A stretch of DNA of 64,000 nucleotides from Yersinia aldovae ATCC 35236 (GTDB lineage: Bacteria; Pseudomonadota; Gammaproteobacteria; Enterobacterales; Enterobacteriaceae). The notes under the pieces are model-generated. The model was not told the DNA's origin, searched no databases, and saw only the letters and a program-made list of their open reading frames with translations. Positions 47,290-57,053 of this stretch are shown piece by piece. The first letter of the stretch is position 1, and the number at the start of each line of letters is the position of its first letter. The position numbers and the translations under genes were made by a program. The stretch lies in contig NZ_ACCB01000002.1 of assembly GCF_000173735.1 (NCBI RefSeq), positions 1 through 64,000 on the forward strand, read 5' to 3'.

Positions 47290-47918
47290 AGCGCCCCCCG
47301 TAACTGATAGAGGATGGCGTTGATAATGGCTGCCGCCACGTTACTGCCCCCTTTGCGCCCCAGCGCGGCAATACACGGCAAACCACTTGCCACCAACGCA
47401 TCTTTGGATTCCGCCGCACCAACAAACCCCACCGGCACGCCGATGACCGCCACCGGGGACGCTTGTCGTTCTAACAAACGGAATAACGCCGTCGGTGCAT
47501 TGCCGAACACAAACAGTTTTTCGCCCGGCTCCGCCAACGCCACATCTACCGCGGCCATCGAGCGGGTAATCCCCTGTACCGGCGCACTCTCTACCACGCG
47601 CGGATCACTGATATAGCAGCGACACTCGCATCCCATCTGCTTTAACAGTGTTTTGTTAATGCCCGACATCGCCATCGTCGTGTCGGTATACAGCGTGCAT
47701 CCTCGACGTAAACCCTCGGCAATGCGGGTCAGCACATCCGGCGAGAAATGCAGAATATCCAGCCAGTCAAAATCTGCTGTGGTGTGGATAACCCGCTTGA
47801 CAACCGCTTCATGCAGCGCACTGGCAAACCGAGTCTCTGGCCGCTCAGCGGCGATAATATCGCCAATGATAACGAAGCTATTTTTCTCGATTTCCTGCGG
47901 GTTTTTTATATAGTTCAT
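47286..47918 (-). CDS. cbiC: Cobalt-precorrin-8 methylmutase CbiC
   Basis: CbiC shifts the methyl group from C11 to C12 to give cobyrinic acid. The 210-aa product has the active-site histidine in [22 protein letters not shown], and [14 protein letters not shown]. It starts 13 bases after cbiB. Confidence 0.96.
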   Translation of the reverse strand: MNYIKNPQEIEKNSFVIIGDIIAAERPETRFASALHEAVVKRVIHTTADFDWLDILHFSPDVLTRIAEGLRRGCTLYTDTTMAMSGINKTLLKQMGCECRCYISDPRVVESAPVQGITRSMAAVDVALAEPGEKLFVFGNAPTALFRLLERQASPVAVIGVPVGFVGAAESKDALVASGLPCIAALGRKGGSNVAAAIINAILYQLRGAL

Positions 47919-47931
47919 GGGGTTATCCTTA

Positions 47932-48888
47932 TTAAATACCGACCAACAGCAGATGGGTCAGAGCGAACAATAACAGGGCCAATAGCGACGCCATCATCAT
48001 CAAATGAATGCTGCGTGGAATATCACTCAGAGCGATTTCACGCCGCTCATCGCCAATCCACGGCTTCTCCACCCGCTCACCAAAGTAATCATTCGGGCCA
48101 CCCAAGCGGATGCCCAGCGCTCCCGCCACCGTGGCTTCCGACCAGGCGCAGTTCGGGCTAGAGTGTTGATAACGGTCGCGCCAACCAATGCGCAACGCCT
48201 GACGGTAATCAGCCTGAATCAACCAGGCTGCGATGCTAAGTAACAGCCAACTGAGGCGTGCAGGGAGCCAATTGGCGGCATCATCCATACGGGCAGAGAC
48301 ATTGCCAATTGCGCGATATTTCGGCGTCTTATATCCCACCATCGAATCAAGGGTATTTACCGCTTTATAAGCCATTGCCAGCGGCGCGCCCCCCAGCATC
48401 AGGAAAAACAGCGGAGCAATCACGCCATCGACACTGTTCTCGGCCACGGTCTCGACCACCGCCCGGGTGATTTGTGGTTTCTCCAATTGCGAAGTATCAC
48501 GCCCAACAATCCATGACAGCTTTTCACGACTTTGCGCGAGGGTTCCGTGTTGCAGCGCATCAAAAACCGCTAATGCCGCGTCACTCAGGCAGCGTCCGGC
48601 CAGTAAGGTGTAAATCATCCACACTTGTGCTAACCAGCCGAGCCACGGATTAATCGCTGTCATCAGCCATAAAAACCCCCAACTGACGAGCCAGGTGATC
48701 CCCACCACCAGTAACCACAGCACCGCACCACCCCATTTGAGTGCCCGCTCGCTATGACACACGCCGCGAATGGCTCTCTGCAACAGCGTGATCAGATTAC
48801 CCATCCAGCGCACTGGATGCGGCCAACGTGGCGGGTCGCCGAGCCAGCTATCAAGCAAGAAAGCGACAAACCATGCGCTCAGGGTCAT
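47932..48888 (-). CDS. cbiB: Adenosylcobinamide-phosphate synthase CbiB (CobD)
   Basis: CbiB attaches aminopropanol phosphate (or its precursor) to adenosylcobyric acid in the membrane. The 318-aa product has several membrane helices, the N-terminal DSWLGDPPRWPHPVRWMG, and ENSVDGVIAPLFF. It overlaps the cbiA stop by four bases (ATGA). Confidence 0.96.
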   Translation of the reverse strand: MTLSAWFVAFLLDSWLGDPPRWPHPVRWMGNLITLLQRAIRGVCHSERALKWGGAVLWLLVVGITWLVSWGFLWLMTAINPWLGWLAQVWMIYTLLAGRCLSDAALAVFDALQHGTLAQSREKLSWIVGRDTSQLEKPQITRAVVETVAENSVDGVIAPLFFLMLGGAPLAMAYKAVNTLDSMVGYKTPKYRAIGNVSARMDDAANWLPARLSWLLLSIAAWLIQADYRQALRIGWRDRYQHSSPNCAWSEATVAGALGIRLGGPNDYFGERVEKPWIGDERREIALSDIPRSIHLMMMASLLALLLFALTHLLLVGI

Positions 48889-50306
48889 AGCACGCTCCGG
48901 GCAGCCGTCAGCCAGCTATCCAATAATCCGGGGCGCTGAGCAAAGTGAATATGCAGATAACTGGCCTGAGTCCGTTGCACTTGATAGCCACTGTGCCAGC
49001 GCTGAATAACTTCGCCATCGCGCCATTTACTGCTATCAAAAACGGGTGTCAGTGGGCTGGTAAAATCGGAGTAATGGAACTCATGACCGAGCAGAATTTC
49101 ACCTTGTGCAGCCAATAAGGTGTCGCTGCGGGCCTGTGCCTGACAGTAACCAAAGCGAGTCAGGCGTTTTCCCATCCGGCTTTCTCCGGCCAAAACGCCC
49201 ACCATCCGATGGCGCTGTCCGCTTTCATCCGTCAGAGCATCCCCCAAATACATCAAGCCGCCACATTCGGCATACATCGGGATTTGCTGCCGGTGGGCTT
49301 GCTGTAACGCCGTATGCATCGAGGTATTCTCTGCTAATGCGCGGCTGTGGATCTCCGGATACCCTCCGCCCAGATAAATCATCTGACAAGCCGGCAGATG
49401 GCGGTCATGCAGCGGGCTGAAACGCTGGATGCGCACGCCAGCTTGCTCCAGCAAATCAAGGTTATCGGGGTAGTAAAAATTAAAAGCTTCATCTTCGGCT
49501 AAGGCCAATGTCAGCCCGTCGGCCAAAGCTTGAGAAGGCAATGCGGGTGGGGTTCCAACAGGGCGTTGGGTGCTTGAAGTCAGGGTCAACAAGCGGTCCA
49601 GATCGATAAAGGCTTCAACCTGCTGGGCCAATTGTTGCCAGCGTGGCGAGTTATCAGGCTGTTTGGATCGTACACCGCCTCGCTCTTGTGCCGGGATCAG
49701 CCCCAAATGGCGTGATGGCAAGGCAACATCGTCCATGACCGGCAAACGGCCCAAAACCGGAATGCCGCAATAATGTTCGATAGCATGGCGAATAAGTTGA
49801 TAGTGATTTTCTGAATTGACGCGGTTAACAATCACCCCGGCAATCGTCAGCTTGGGGTCAAATTGGCTAAAGCCCAGCACGGTTGCGGCAACCGATGTCG
49901 AAACCGCTTTACCATCCACCAGCAAGATAACCGGGCAGCCTAATTGCTTGGCCATCGCTGCACTGCTGCAATAATCGGGGTCAGTACCGTAGCCGTCATA
50001 CAACCCCATGACACCTTCAATCACCGCGACATCGGCATGGCGCATATGCTGGTTATACAACCCATTAAGGGTGGCGGGCGGCAACATAAAAGCATCAAGA
50101 TTACGTGACGTCACACCACTGACGGCGGTATGCCAGCCAGTATCCAGATAGTCCGGCCCAACTTTGAACGGCTGCACCGACAATCCGCGCGCCATCAGCG
50201 CCCGCAAAATACCCAGCGTCACAGTGGTTTTACCACAGCCGCTGCCGGTTCCTGCGATGATAAATGCTTGTTTACCTGAGCATTGCAATAAAAAAAATCC
50301 CGCCAT
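48885..50306 (-). CDS. cbiA: Cobyrinate a,c-diamide synthase CbiA
   Basis: CbiA amidates the a and c side chains of cobyrinic acid using glutamine and ATP. The product has the P-loop AGTGSGCGKTTVTLG, PFKVGPDYLD, and the glutaminase cysteine in YAECGGLMYLG. It is the first gene of the operon. The start is uncertain. The ATG at 50306 lies in the loop of the riboswitch terminator and has no good Shine-Dalgarno. The TTG at 50288, preceded by GGCGGGA, would give a more usual N-terminus. Longer frames starting inside the riboswitch are rejected. Confidence 0.93.
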   Translation of the reverse strand: MAGFFLLQCSGKQAFIIAGTGSGCGKTTVTLGILRALMARGLSVQPFKVGPDYLDTGWHTAVSGVTSRNLDAFMLPPATLNGLYNQHMRHADVAVIEGVMGLYDGYGTDPDYCSSAAMAKQLGCPVILLVDGKAVSTSVAATVLGFSQFDPKLTIAGVIVNRVNSENHYQLIRHAIEHYCGIPVLGRLPVMDDVALPSRHLGLIPAQERGGVRSKQPDNSPRWQQLAQQVEAFIDLDRLLTLTSSTQRPVGTPPALPSQALADGLTLALAEDEAFNFYYPDNLDLLEQAGVRIQRFSPLHDRHLPACQMIYLGGGYPEIHSRALAENTSMHTALQQAHRQQIPMYAECGGLMYLGDALTDESGQRHRMVGVLAGESRMGKRLTRFGYCQAQARSDTLLAAQGEILLGHEFHYSDFTSPLTPVFDSSKWRDGEVIQRWHSGYQVQRTQASYLHIHFAQRPGLLDSWLTAARSVL

Positions 50307-50318
50307 TTCAAGCGGGAT
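50289..50318 (-). terminator. Intrinsic terminator of the cobalamin riboswitch
   Basis: Read leftward, ATCCCGC, an eight-base loop and GCGGGAT are followed by a run of eight or more U. It lies between the aptamer and the cbiA coding body. Binding of adenosylcobalamin would favour this hairpin and stop transcription of the whole cob operon. Confidence 0.85.
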
Positions 50319-50407
50319 ATGCAGTGTCAAAAAGGTGCATTTGCGCAACGTCACCGCTGCGCGCATCTGATGACAACCCGCTTCCCACCGAAGGAGTTGA
50401 AACTCTT

Positions 50408-50570
50408 TACTGATTTGGCTGGTCTTCTGGCTTAGCGTCACTCTCCCCCGCTACCTTCCCAATCCTATGGATCAGTGGTCTCAGCGGGTTCGTCAGCATC
50501 ACAGCAGCGGGGGCTGCGGGGGATTTACACCCCCTTCCCAATCGTGTTATCCACGACATACCTGTTTCAG
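50408..50570 (-). promoter_or_regulatory. Cobalamin riboswitch
   Basis: The leftward leader contains the conserved elements of the class in order: GGGAAGGGGGTGTAAATCC, CGCAGCCCCCGCTGCTGTGA, a G-rich arm with TTGGGAAGGTAGCGGGGGA, and the B12 box AAGCCAGAAGACCAGCC at about 50417-50434. It should sense adenosylcobalamin and repress the cob operon when the cofactor is abundant. Confidence 0.94.
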
Positions 50571-50945
50571 TATTTAAGTACAGTAGATTCTGTTATTTAA
50601 TTTCTTATTTCGTTATTTAATTTATCTCTTTATTTACACTGTTATAACAGAGCATTTATTAATGAGTAGTCTGGTCGACTTTCTTGAAATTAATATACGC
50701 TTTTCTGTTCATAAAAAATGGTTAATTTCATTTTTTGCGAGTGATTTTTTTGTATCGCCACAACAAATAATTGTCACAAAAATAGACAATAACCACTTAA
50801 TAACAACAAGTTAAATGAAAAATACCGTTTAAAAAAATAGCAAAAAATTGTCATTATTTATTTTGTATTTTTAATATCATACTGGATATTTAAATAGACA
50901 AACTTGAATGAACAGCATGACCAATTGATATTAGAACAGTAACTG
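50571..50945 (-). promoter_or_regulatory. cob operon promoter region
   Basis: There are 375 A+T-rich bases between pocR and the riboswitch, with no gene. The sequence ATTGTCA occurs at 50770-50776 and 50847-50853. The first copy forms an inverted repeat with GACAAT at 50785-50790 (9-base spacer). The same motif occurs in the pdu control region, which makes it a candidate PocR site. Confidence 0.55.
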
Positions 50946-51848
50946 TCATTCCATTTCTCTGCGTTCAGAAGAAAGTGAGCGAAATACCTGCGGCGTCACG
51001 TTGTAGGTCTGACGGAACACTTTGCAGAAATAGCTGGTCTGGGAAAAACCCAGATTCTTGGCAATGCTGGCAATGCTCCAATCGCTGTGCTGTAACATCT
51101 CTCGGGCATTGGCCATCCGCTGCTGATTGACCCAGGCATTAAATCCGATGCCCTGATATTTTTTAAACAATTTGCTGAAATAGTACGGGCTGAGATACAC
51201 CTTGGCCGCCACTTCTTCCAGCCGTAGTTCTTCCGATAAATGCGTATCAATATAACGCAGTGCTTTCTTCATTTTACTGTCATGGGGGTGAACTGGCCGT
51301 ATTCTGCCCGGTTCTTTGCTGCCCATGTTGTCGTTGATCACCACAAAATTGAGATGTTTTTTGAGGCAATTCTCAACAATCAACTTCAATAAATCTGCCG
51401 ATGCAATCACCCGTGAAAAATCCATAACCGGCACATTGTGGAACTCATCCATCAGTGCCGGATTCTGCTGCCAGTGATTATCGACATTAAGTATATCAAT
51501 CAGATAAACATCTGAGTGCAACCGCACCTGGCCGCATAACACAAAACCCACTAAATGACCGGCAATGACCAGTGGAATAGAGAAATCAGTTAACCCAGCG
51601 TGGCAGCGATAAATACAAGGCTCATTGGACTTTGACGCTTCAAGACCCCCGCAACGATCACTCATTCGGCAACGGAGATGGTTCACCGGGTCCTTGCGCA
51701 TCAACTGACAAAATGGCGTAAAGTTAAAAAGATCAGAAATCTCTTCGCCGTGAATATTCACTACCACCACGGCCAGCCCTGTGGCCTGAGCAAAATCCTG
51801 CGCGATTTTATTTATGAGCTCTGAGTTTAGAGAACTGGCAGAAATCAT
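50946..51848 (-). CDS. pocR: Regulator PocR (AraC family) of cob and pdu
   Basis: PocR activates the cob and pdu operons in response to propanediol. The 300-aa product has an N-terminal sensory domain with a cysteine group (HLRCRMSDRCGG and EPCIYRCHAGL). The C-terminal AraC domain (about residues 195-295) has two helix-turn-helix units (LRLEEVAAKVYLSPYYFSKL and WSIASIAKNLGFSQTSYFCK). It lies between pduF and the cob operon, as in Salmonella, and is transcribed leftward from a 292-base gap. Confidence 0.96.
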   Translation of the reverse strand: MISASSLNSELINKIAQDFAQATGLAVVVVNIHGEEISDLFNFTPFCQLMRKDPVNHLRCRMSDRCGGLEASKSNEPCIYRCHAGLTDFSIPLVIAGHLVGFVLCGQVRLHSDVYLIDILNVDNHWQQNPALMDEFHNVPVMDFSRVIASADLLKLIVENCLKKHLNFVVINDNMGSKEPGRIRPVHPHDSKMKKALRYIDTHLSEELRLEEVAAKVYLSPYYFSKLFKKYQGIGFNAWVNQQRMANAREMLQHSDWSIASIAKNLGFSQTSYFCKVFRQTYNVTPQVFRSLSSERREME

Positions 51849-52092
51849 GATAAAACCTCTCAGTTAATTTTAATTTATTGTTATTAAGTTTCGTTTGTTG
51901 CTATAAATCATCCCTGTAATAAACCATGTGTTACTAATTTGTTATATTTACATTCCTATCAGCAAGTGGAAAACCTATTTCCCTGTGAAGGTTTAGCCTC
52001 TGGCAAAATGAAGGAAAATAACAATCCACCTTACCAGAGTCATAATCAACAGGGGACTATAATCAGTCAATTAACCAGAATAGATCACGAAA

Positions 52093-52129
52093 TTTCCTCA
52101 TCTCGTTTCATAGATTCAAGATGAGGAAA
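52093..52129 (-). terminator. Probable terminator after pduF
   Basis: A perfect 10-bp stem (TTTCCTCATC with GATGAGGAAA, 17-base loop) lies 12 bases past the pduF stop. Read leftward it ends in a short U run. It may separate pduF from pocR or reduce read-through into pocR. Confidence 0.6.
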
Positions 52130-52140
52130 CTTACGTTGAT

Positions 52141-52956
52141 TTATAAACTGGCTTTTTCATCCTCTAATTTGCAGGTATTGCAAGGCAGGTTTTTGCCAAT
52201 GAAGAAGCGATAAACCGCCGCACCGAGGCAAGCACCAATAATAGGGGCGACAATCGGGATAATGAAATAAGGGATATCACGCCCGCCAGTCATTGAGATT
52301 TTTCCCCAGCCGGCAAAGAAGGTGAATAATTTAGGGCCAAAATCACGTGCCGGGTTCATGGCAAAACCGGTTAATGGCCCAGTCGAAGCCCCTATCACCG
52401 CCACCAGAATACCAATCAATAGCGGCCCTAATGCACCACGCGGTACGCCATTACCATCATCCGTCAACGCCATAATCAGCCCCATCAGAATGGAGGTAAT
52501 AATGATTTCAACAAATGCAGCTTGCCATACACTGATAGCTGGTGAAGGGAAGGTACTGAAAATACTGGCCAGTTGCAGACTTTCCAAACTGCCACGTACC
52601 ATCTGATGGGCAGTTTCAAAATCAGTAAATAAGTTGTGATACAACATATAAGACAGCGCTGCACCACCAAAAGCACCGGCAATCTGTGCAATGCTGTAGG
52701 GAATGACTTTGCGCGCGGGGAAACAGGCAAACAGCCATAAAGCAATGGTAATCGCGGGATTGAGGTGAGCACCGGAAATACCCGCGGTCAGATAAACCGC
52801 CAGTGAAATCCCCAGCCCCCACACAATACAGATTTCCCACAAACCAAAACTGGCACCGGCCACTTTCATCGCCGCCAGGCAACTAATACCAAAAAACAAA
52901 AACAGCCCGGTGCCAAGAAATTCTGCCACACACTGAGCTTTGAGCGAGTCGTTCAT
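52141..52956 (-). CDS. pduF: Propanediol diffusion facilitator PduF
   Basis: PduF is a glycerol-facilitator-type channel of the MIP family that lets 1,2-propanediol enter. The 271-aa product has six membrane helices and the two half-helix motifs HLNPAITIALW and FAMNPARDFGPKL. The arginine after the second NPA is typical of the filter. It is divergent from pduA. Confidence 0.96.
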   Translation of the reverse strand: MNDSLKAQCVAEFLGTGLFLFFGISCLAAMKVAGASFGLWEICIVWGLGISLAVYLTAGISGAHLNPAITIALWLFACFPARKVIPYSIAQIAGAFGGAALSYMLYHNLFTDFETAHQMVRGSLESLQLASIFSTFPSPAISVWQAAFVEIIITSILMGLIMALTDDGNGVPRGALGPLLIGILVAVIGASTGPLTGFAMNPARDFGPKLFTFFAGWGKISMTGGRDIPYFIIPIVAPIIGACLGAAVYRFFIGKNLPCNTCKLEDEKASL

Positions 52957-53558
52957 AGGGTTACCCTGCTTGAAGTTATTATGATGAATAAACTGTTATT
53001 TCGGTATTGCACGGCCCTTGACCTGATCACTATAAAGAGACGGAAAATGAAAGTGTTGTCGTGATTAGTCATTAATTAAACAAAAAATAGAGTTCCTATA
53101 GCAAATTATTGCTATTACCTGCCCCATAACCCCCTCAAAACCCTGTAAATAAGCAACTTATTGTCTAATTAAATAATGTGACTTTCTTGTCATTTATTCT
53201 TTCCGTTATTGTTAGCAAGCTCGCAATTTCTATTTTAATGTGAGCCAGCTTCCATCTTTATATCTGCGTGCGTGAGTATCAAAGAAAATAGAGATTGTCA
53301 CTGACTTAATTGTAATTATGAATATGCAAAAACCAATTATTATCACCCACCCATTAATAAATAAATTTACAAAACAATCAGTTAAATGAACTCATGACAA
53401 TAATTTGTTATTTCGTCACTAACCATTCCCGCCAGTAAATTCAATACAGCCATTCTTTTTCATTGCTTGTTTGTATATTCAATCTCAGCACGAACCTGAC
53501 AACGTTATTACTGAATATAACAACATTATTTTTGAACATGCTATTTGTCGAGGTACTT
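52957..53558. promoter_or_regulatory. Divergent pduF-pduA control region
   Basis: About 600 A+T-rich bases contain no supportable gene. TTGTCA-type motifs occur at 53187-53192, at 53294-53300 (ATTGTCA) and inverted at 53395-53401. The same word is found in the cob promoter region. PocR, and probably CRP, should act here; no clear CRP palindrome was seen. A longer frame that extends pduA upstream lacks the features of a gene. Confidence 0.55.
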
Positions 53559-53855
53559 ATGCAACAAGAAGCACTAGGAATGGTGGAAACCAAAGGGCTG
53601 GTCGCGGCCATCGAGGCTGCGGACACCATGGTGAAATCGGCCAATGTGACGTTGGTAGGCTATGAAAAAATTGGCTCCGGTCTGGTCACTGTCATCGTAC
53701 GTGGTGATGTGGGCGCAGTTAAAGCAGCCACTGATGCCGGTGCAAGTGCGGCTGCGAAAGTGGGTGAAGTGAAATCAACCCATGTGATCCCACGGCCACA
53801 TACCGATGTTGAGGCCTTTCTTCCCAAGGGAAACTTGCCAAAGGGAAATAGCTAA
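53559..53855 (+). CDS. pduA: Microcompartment shell protein PduA
   Basis: PduA forms hexagonal tiles of the propanediol microcompartment shell, with a central pore that passes propanediol. The 98-aa product is a single BMC domain: [20 protein letters not shown], the pore loop [10 protein letters not shown], and [12 protein letters not shown] chose the ATG at 53559 (after CGAGG) because it gives the family N-terminus. A C-terminal microrepeat (PKGNLPKGN) is unusual but short. Confidence 0.96.
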   Translation: MQQEALGMVETKGLVAAIEAADTMVKSANVTLVGYEKIGSGLVTVIVRGDVGAVKAATDAGASAAAKVGEVKSTHVIPRPHTDVEAFLPKGNLPKGNS

Positions 53856-54667
53856 TGAAAAGCAATGACCTGGTCGACCAAATCATGGCGCAGGTGATAG
53901 CAAAAGTCAGCGAACACGCTCCGGCGTCTTCTAAACAACCATCCTATAAACAACGAGATACGGCTATGGCTGAGAAAACTTGCAGTTTAACGGAATTTGT
54001 TGGAACCGCGATCGGTGACACGGTCGGACTGGTGATCGCCAACGTCGACAGCGCCCTGTTGGACGCAATGAAGCTGGAAAAACGCTATCGCTCCATTGGT
54101 ATTTTGGGCGCTCGCACCGGTGCTGGCCCGCACATTATGGCCGCCGATGAAGCAGTAAAAGCCACCAATACCGAAGTGGTCAGCATTGAATTACCACGCG
54201 ATACCAAAGGCGGTGCCGGTCATGGCTCGCTCATTATTTTCGGTGGTGATGATGTTTCCGACGTGAAACGTGCAGTTGAAGTGGCGCTGAAAGAGTTAGA
54301 CCGCACATTTGGTGATGTTTACGCCAATGAAGCGGGTCATATCGAATTGCAATACAGCGCGCGTGCCAGCCATGCACTGGAAAAAGCATTCGGTGCACCG
54401 CTGGGCCGTTCTTGCGGTGTGATAGTCGGTGCACCGGCGTCGATTGGTGTTTTGATGGCGGATACCGCCGTGAAATCCGCCAACGTTGACGTGGTGGCTT
54501 ACAGCTCCCCCGCACATGGCACCAGCTTCAGTAACGAAGTGATTCTGGTTATCTCCGGTGATTCTGGCGCAGTTCGTCAGGCAGTAATTTCTGCCCGTGA
54601 GATTGGCAAAACGGTATTAGCGACCTTGGGTTCTGAACCGAAAAACGACCGCCCTTCTTATATCTGA
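53855..54667 (+). CDS. pduB: Microcompartment shell protein PduB
   Basis: PduB is a double-BMC trimeric shell protein. The 270-aa product has an N-terminal extension that binds lumen content, then two BMC domains. An internal ATG at codon 38 (53966, MAEKTCSLTEF) matches the known PduB' start in Salmonella, so two forms may be made. It overlaps pduA by one base. Confidence 0.96.
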   Translation: MKSNDLVDQIMAQVIAKVSEHAPASSKQPSYKQRDTAMAEKTCSLTEFVGTAIGDTVGLVIANVDSALLDAMKLEKRYRSIGILGARTGAGPHIMAADEAVKATNTEVVSIELPRDTKGGAGHGSLIIFGGDDVSDVKRAVEVALKELDRTFGDVYANEAGHIELQYSARASHALEKAFGAPLGRSCGVIVGAPASIGVLMADTAVKSANVDVVAYSSPAHGTSFSNEVILVISGDSGAVRQAVISAREIGKTVLATLGSEPKNDRPSYI

Positions 54668-54687
54668 CGCCACAGTGAGGCTGTTTC

Positions 54688-56352
54688 ATGAAATCGAAAA
54701 GATTTGAAGCGTTGGCGAAACGCCCGGTTAATCAGGACGGCTTTGTCAAAGAGTGGATCGAGGAAGGCTTTATTGCCATGGAAAGCCCGAATGATCCAAA
54801 ACCTTCCATCAAGATTGTTAACGGTGTGGTGACCGAACTCGACGGTAAGCCACAAAGCAGTTTCGACCTGATAGACCACTTTATCGCCCGCTACGGTATC
54901 AATCTGGCGCATGCGGAAGAAGTGATGAAGATGGACTCCATCAAGTTGGCCAATATGTTGTGTGATCCAAATGTGTCGCGCCGCACCATTGTTCCGCTGA
55001 CGACCGCCATGACACCGGCCAAAATCGTCGAGGTGGTTTCTCATATGAACGTGGTGGAAATGATGATGTCGATGCAGAAAATGCGCGCTCGTCGGACACC
55101 ATCACAACAAGCTCATGTCACCAACGTGAAAGATAACCCGGTGCAAATTGCCGCCGATGCGGCGGAAGGCGCATTCCGTGGTTTCGATGAGCAAGAAACT
55201 ACCGTGGCGGTGGCCCGTTATGCACCATTCAACGCCATTGCACTGTTGGTCGGTTCGCAAGTGGGCCGCCCAGGGGTGCTGACGCAATGTTCTCTGGAAG
55301 AAGCCACTGAACTGAAACTGGGGATGCTGGGCCACACCTGTTATGCCGAAACCATCTCGGTTTATGGCACTGAACCGGTGTTTACCGACGGTGATGACAC
55401 GCCGTGGTCAAAAGGTTTTCTCGCTTCGTCTTATGCATCACGCGGTTTGAAAATGCGCTTCACCTCCGGTTCTGGCTCCGAAGTGCAAATGGGCTATGCC
55501 GAAGGCAAATCCATGCTGTATCTCGAAGCGCGCTGTATTTATATCACCAAAGCCGCCGGGGTTCAGGGGCTGCAAAACGGCTCCGTCAGTTGTGTCGGTG
55601 TGCCGTCTGCGGTGCCATCGGGTATCCGGGCCATTTTGGCCGAAAACCTGATTTGCTCAGCGCTGGATTTGGAATGTGCCTCCAGTAACGACCAAACCTT
55701 TACCCACTCGGATATGCGCCGTACCGCTCGCCTGCTGATGCAGTTCCTGCCGGGTACTGACTTTATCTCCTCTGGTTTCTCTGCGGTGCCGAACTACGAC
55801 AACATGTTCGCCGGCTCCAACGAAGATGCCGAAGACTTTGACGATTACAACGTGTTGCAGCGTGACCTGAAAGTCGATGGCGGCCTGCGTCCGGTGCTGG
55901 AAGCTGACGTGGTGGCAATTCGCAATAAAGCTGCGCGCGCTCTGCAAGCGGTATTCGCCGGGATGGGTTTACCGCCAATTACCGACGAAGAAGTGATTGC
56001 GGCGACCTACGCCCACGGCTCGAAAGATATGCCGGAACGCAACATCGTTGAAGACATCAAGTTCGCTCAGGAAATTATCAGCAAAAACCGCACCGGTCTG
56101 GAAGTGGTGAAAGCCTTGGCGCAAGGCGGCTTTGAAGATGTGGCGCAGGACATGCTCAACATCCAGAAAGCCAAAATCGCCGGCGACTACCTGCATACCT
56201 CGGCGATCATCAAAGGTAATAACCAGGTGCTGTCAGCGGTGAATGACGTCAATGACTACGCGGGGCCAGCTACCGGTTACCGGCTGGAAGGTGCACGTTG
56301 GGAAGAAATTAAAAATATTCCAAACGCGCTTGATCCGAATGAGCTTGGCTAA
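54688..56352 (+). CDS. pduC: Propanediol dehydratase large subunit PduC
   Basis: PduC is the catalytic large subunit of coenzyme B12-dependent diol dehydratase, which turns 1,2-propanediol into propionaldehyde. The 554-aa product is full length and begins MKSKRFEALAKRPVNQDGFV. Conserved parts include YGINLAHAEEVMKMDS, QAHVTNVKDNPVQIAADAAE and GSGSEVQMGYAEGKSMLYLE. It is followed by pduD and pduE. Confidence 0.97.
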   Translation: MKSKRFEALAKRPVNQDGFVKEWIEEGFIAMESPNDPKPSIKIVNGVVTELDGKPQSSFDLIDHFIARYGINLAHAEEVMKMDSIKLANMLCDPNVSRRTIVPLTTAMTPAKIVEVVSHMNVVEMMMSMQKMRARRTPSQQAHVTNVKDNPVQIAADAAEGAFRGFDEQETTVAVARYAPFNAIALLVGSQVGRPGVLTQCSLEEATELKLGMLGHTCYAETISVYGTEPVFTDGDDTPWSKGFLASSYASRGLKMRFTSGSGSEVQMGYAEGKSMLYLEARCIYITKAAGVQGLQNGSVSCVGVPSAVPSGIRAILAENLICSALDLECASSNDQTFTHSDMRRTARLLMQFLPGTDFISSGFSAVPNYDNMFAGSNEDAEDFDDYNVLQRDLKVDGGLRPVLEADVVAIRNKAARALQAVFAGMGLPPITDEEVIAATYAHGSKDMPERNIVEDIKFAQEIISKNRTGLEVVKALAQGGFEDVAQDMLNIQKAKIAGDYLHTSAIIKGNNQVLSAVNDVNDYAGPATGYRLEGARWEEIKNIPNALDPNELG

Positions 56353-56364
56353 GGGGTTCACGAG

Positions 56365-57039
56365 ATGGTGGATATTAACGAAAAACTGTTACGCCAAATT
56401 ATTGAAGGCGTATTGCAGGAAATGCAGGGAGACAACAATACCGTCTCCTTTAAGCAAGATACCCAACCCGCAGCGGCTGCGGCCACTGTTGCTGAAGGGA
56501 ATTTCCTCACCGAAGTGGGTGAAGCCCGCCCCGGTACCCATCAGGATGAAGTGATTATTGCTGTCGGCCCGGCATTTGGCTTGTCGCAAACAGCCAATAT
56601 CGTTGGCATTCCGCACAAAAATATTTTGCGCGAACTGATTGCTGGTATCGAAGAGGAAGGGATAAAAGCGCGGGTTATCCGCTGCTTTAAATCCTCCGAC
56701 GTGGCTTTTGTTGCCGTCGAGGGCAACCGCCTGAGTGGCTCTGGGATTTCTATCGGTATCCAGTCAAAAGGAACCACGGTGATTCATCAGCAAGGTTTGC
56801 CGCCGCTCTCGAATTTAGAGCTATTCCCGCAAGCCCCATTGCTGACGCTGGAAACCTATCGTTTGATTGGTAAAAACGCCGCTCGCTACGCCAAACGGGA
56901 ATCACCACAACCGGTTCCGACCCTGAATGACCAAATGGCACGGCCAAAATATCAGGCCAAATCAGCGATTCTGCACATTAAAGAAACCAAATATGTGGTG
57001 ACCGGCAAGAATCCTCAGGAACTCCGGGTGGCGCTTTAA
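56365..57039 (+). CDS. pduD: Propanediol dehydratase medium subunit PduD
   Basis: PduD is the medium subunit of the diol dehydratase. Its N-terminal helix ([16 protein letters not shown]) resembles the encapsulation peptide that directs the enzyme into the microcompartment. The 224-aa product has [20 protein letters not shown] and [18 protein letters not shown]. Confidence 0.96.
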   Translation: MVDINEKLLRQIIEGVLQEMQGDNNTVSFKQDTQPAAAAATVAEGNFLTEVGEARPGTHQDEVIIAVGPAFGLSQTANIVGIPHKNILRELIAGIEEEGIKARVIRCFKSSDVAFVAVEGNRLSGSGISIGIQSKGTTVIHQQGLPPLSNLELFPQAPLLTLETYRLIGKNAARYAKRESPQPVPTLNDQMARPKYQAKSAILHIKETKYVVTGKNPQELRVAL

Positions 57040-57053
57040 CAAAGGAAAACACA

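Noticed and set aside
50307-50441. N-terminal extension of cbiA from 50441
   Set aside because: It would translate the B12 box and terminator of the riboswitch; the extra residues have no family match.
53176-53195. Possible CRP site (TGTGACTTTCTTGTCA)
   Set aside because: Only the left half fits; the right half is not TCACA.
53463-53558. N-terminal extension of pduA
   Set aside because: The extra 32 residues are hydrophobic and unlike any BMC protein; the ATG at 53559 has a ribosome site and the family N-terminus.
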